23,301 nt of DNA from contig CANQBU010000005.1 of assembly GCA_947589615.1 (NCBI GenBank), positions 1 to 23,301 of the forward strand, written 5' to 3'. The translations under genes were made by a program, and so were the position numbers. Numbering within the stretch: the first letter of the stretch is position 1; each line of letters opens with the position of its first letter. Shown here piece after piece: positions 22,142-23,301 of the stretch. The notes beneath the pieces were generated by a model, which ran no database searches, was not told the origin of the DNA, and worked only from the letters and a program-made list of their open reading frames with translations. This stretch comes from an uncultured Clostridia bacterium. GTDB taxonomy: Bacteria > Bacillota > Clostridia > Christensenellales > UBA1242.

Positions 22142-23235
22142 CCTACAGCAGTCAATTTTTGCATATTTTCTCGCTTGAGAGCGAGCGATGGGTGGACGTA
22201 TCGCTCCATCGTGATGGCGGTCGTGGCATGACCCAAAATCTCCGAAAGGCTTTTGATCTCAAACCCGACTTCAACGCAGCGTGTCGCAAAAGTATGCCGA
22301 ATAGTATGGAAATGAATGTCCTCAATTCCACAGTCTTTTGCGTATTTTTTAAGGCGATATTGCAGCGTTCGCGGCTCGATAAAATCTCCTGTGCCGGTCA
22401 GTATGTAGGCATTCCGACTTGTATTATTCATACGCTTGCATAGCTTGACAGCGGCATCTGAAAGCGGTATTATACGATATGACAAGTCGCTTTTAGGACT
22501 GCCAACAACGACCTTTGTATGCTTACCGTCACCATTTTTTAGCCTTTGCATTGTAGCTGTGACCTTAATCGTCCTGTCATGGATTGATATATTCTCCCAT
22601 TTCAACGCGCAAAGCTCGCCGATTCGCAAACCGGTAAACATCGCGAGCAAAACCCCGAACTTGCAGCAGTCCATATCCTCCGAAAGATAGGAAATAAAGC
22701 GTTCCTGCTCCTCCGGCGACGGGACGCGAACCTCTTTCTTCTGTTCTTTTGGGTATGTAATCTCGATTTCCGACAGACCATATGGCAACTGTTTTGATGT
22801 GTATTTCAATGCTAAACGCAGCACGATCAGCACATCTTTTACAGTTTTTGGTGATAATCCCTCGCCCAAAAGAATTGACGAAAACTCTGCTACCATCTCA
22901 CTTGTAATACTCTGCGGCAAGCAATCCCCAAGATTCGGCTTTATGTGGCACTCAATAGCCGTCCTGTATCTCTCGCAGGTCGAAGTTTTAAGCCTACCTC
23001 GGCAGGATTCAAGCCATTCATCGCAGAAAACTGCAAACTTTTTGCGACCGGAACATGTGGAAATATTAGCCATTTTCGGCTCGTTCGTTTTGTACTTTGC
23101 GACCTTTTCCTTGACCTCTTTATAGGACTTGCCATAGCAAAATCCGTAAATAATCTGACCGGACGGCGCACGGTTTTTAACATATCGTGCTTCCCAGCGA
23201 CCGTCCCGGCGTTTAAAAATATTTTCACCTTTCAT
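22135..23235 (-). CDS. Tyrosine recombinase / site-specific integrase
   Basis: A 366-residue tyrosine recombinase. An N-terminal arm-binding-like region (1-50, RRDGRWEARYVKN) is followed by a SAM-like core-binding domain (about 65-150) and the catalytic domain with all expected residues: R204 (GLRIGE), K248 (SPKSD), H310 and R313 (HTIRHTF), H336 (LGHATT) and the nucleophile Y346 (ERYVH). It should cut and rejoin DNA at att or inversion sites. The ATG at 23235 has GGAGG five bases upstream; a TTG four codons earlier is less likely. The three-domain form is typical of integrative elements and phages, but no excisionase, relaxase or phage gene accompanies it here. Copies of TTTGACTGCG lie on both sides. 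Such genes may also switch nearby glycan loci. Confidence 0.95.
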   Translation of the reverse strand: MKGENIFKRRDGRWEARYVKNRAPSGQIIYGFCYGKSYKEVKEKVAKYKTNEPKMANISTCSGRKKFAVFCDEWLESCRGRLKTSTCERYRTAIECHIKPNLGDCLPQSITSEMVAEFSSILLGEGLSPKTVKDVLIVLRLALKYTSKQLPYGLSEIEITYPKEQKKEVRVPSPEEQERFISYLSEDMDCCKFGVLLAMFTGLRIGELCALKWENISIHDRTIKVTATMQRLKNGDGKHTKVVVGSPKSDLSYRIIPLSDAAVKLCKRMNNTSRNAYILTGTGDFIEPRTLQYRLKKYAKDCGIEDIHFHTIRHTFATRCVEVGFEIKSLSEILGHATTAITMERYVHPSLALKRENMQKLTAVGL

Positions 23236-23278
23236 AAATTCCTCCAAAATTATATTTTAGTTATACAGCAAAAGTATT

Positions 23279-23300
23279 TTTGACTGCGCATTTGACTGCG
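23279..23300. repeat. Two TTTGACTGCG copies with 12-bp period upstream of the recombinase
   Basis: Copies at 23279-23288 and 23291-23300, about 45-65 bases upstream of the recombinase ATG, where they would overlap the -35 region of a weak promoter whose -10-like TATAAC is at 23265-23260. Autoregulatory operator or recombinase arm sites are both possible. The array may continue past the window edge. Confidence 0.55.
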
Positions 23301-23301
23301 G

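Noticed and set aside
22135..23235. A complete prophage or conjugative element
   Set aside because: No excisionase, relaxase, capsid or replication gene accompanies the recombinase in the window; only the helicase could belong to such an element.
23249..23254. TATAAT hexamer just upstream of the recombinase as a -10 box
   Set aside because: Transcription would begin inside the ribosome binding site, so it cannot be the promoter of a normally led mRNA; TATAAC at 23265-23260 is better placed but also weak.

Overview
The window is one arm of a surface-polysaccharide (capsule or exopolysaccharide) locus with every supported gene on the minus strand, so it reads from right to left. Strong GGAGG-type ribosome sites, tightly packed minus-strand genes, an EpsG-type polymerase, LicD and a short PglC-like initiating transferase suggest a Firmicute of class Clostridia, probably gut-associated. 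That assignment is inferred from gene style, not from a marker gene.

Right end (about 18.8-23.3 kb): a tyrosine recombinase with a full catalytic set, its terminator, a roughly 270-base structured leader with no gene, a second terminator-like hairpin directly against the ribosome site of the next gene, and then a DEAD/DEAH-type helicase carrying eight helicase-associated repeats. The glycan genes follow 19 bases later, with no visible break.

Core (about 10.7-18.8 kb): an initiating sugar-phosphate transferase, a GT4 glycosyltransferase, a radical SAM protein with C-terminal cysteines, a LicD-type transferase, and a contiguous phosphonate block. The block holds a three-domain fusion (sugar-nucleotidyltransferase-like, CTP-transferase-like and PEP mutase), an iron-dependent alcohol dehydrogenase-family reductase, and phosphonopyruvate decarboxylase. 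Together these predict PEP -> phosphonopyruvate -> phosphonoacetaldehyde -> 2-hydroxyethylphosphonate, CMP activation, and transfer to the glycan by LicD: a phosphonoglycan.

Middle (about 5.1-10.6 kb): two tandem paralogous Caps_synth-type glycosyltransferases, then an NDP-hexose 2,3-dehydratase, a Gfo/Idh/MocA oxidoreductase and an NAD-dependent reductase/epimerase. That trio is the usual set for a 2-deoxy (probably 2,6-dideoxy) sugar. It ends at a decayed rmlA start of only 32 codons, which looks like a recombination scar.

Left end (1-5.1 kb): an EpsG-like polymerase and a GT2 glycosyltransferase (both markedly A+T-rich), a Wzx-type flippase, an ATP-grasp ligase whose tail is altered at a run of eight G, and the first codons of a probable aminotransferase cut by the window edge. 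The polymerase and flippase indicate Wzx/Wzy-type assembly. Base composition changes several times along the locus, consistent with a cassette mosaic.
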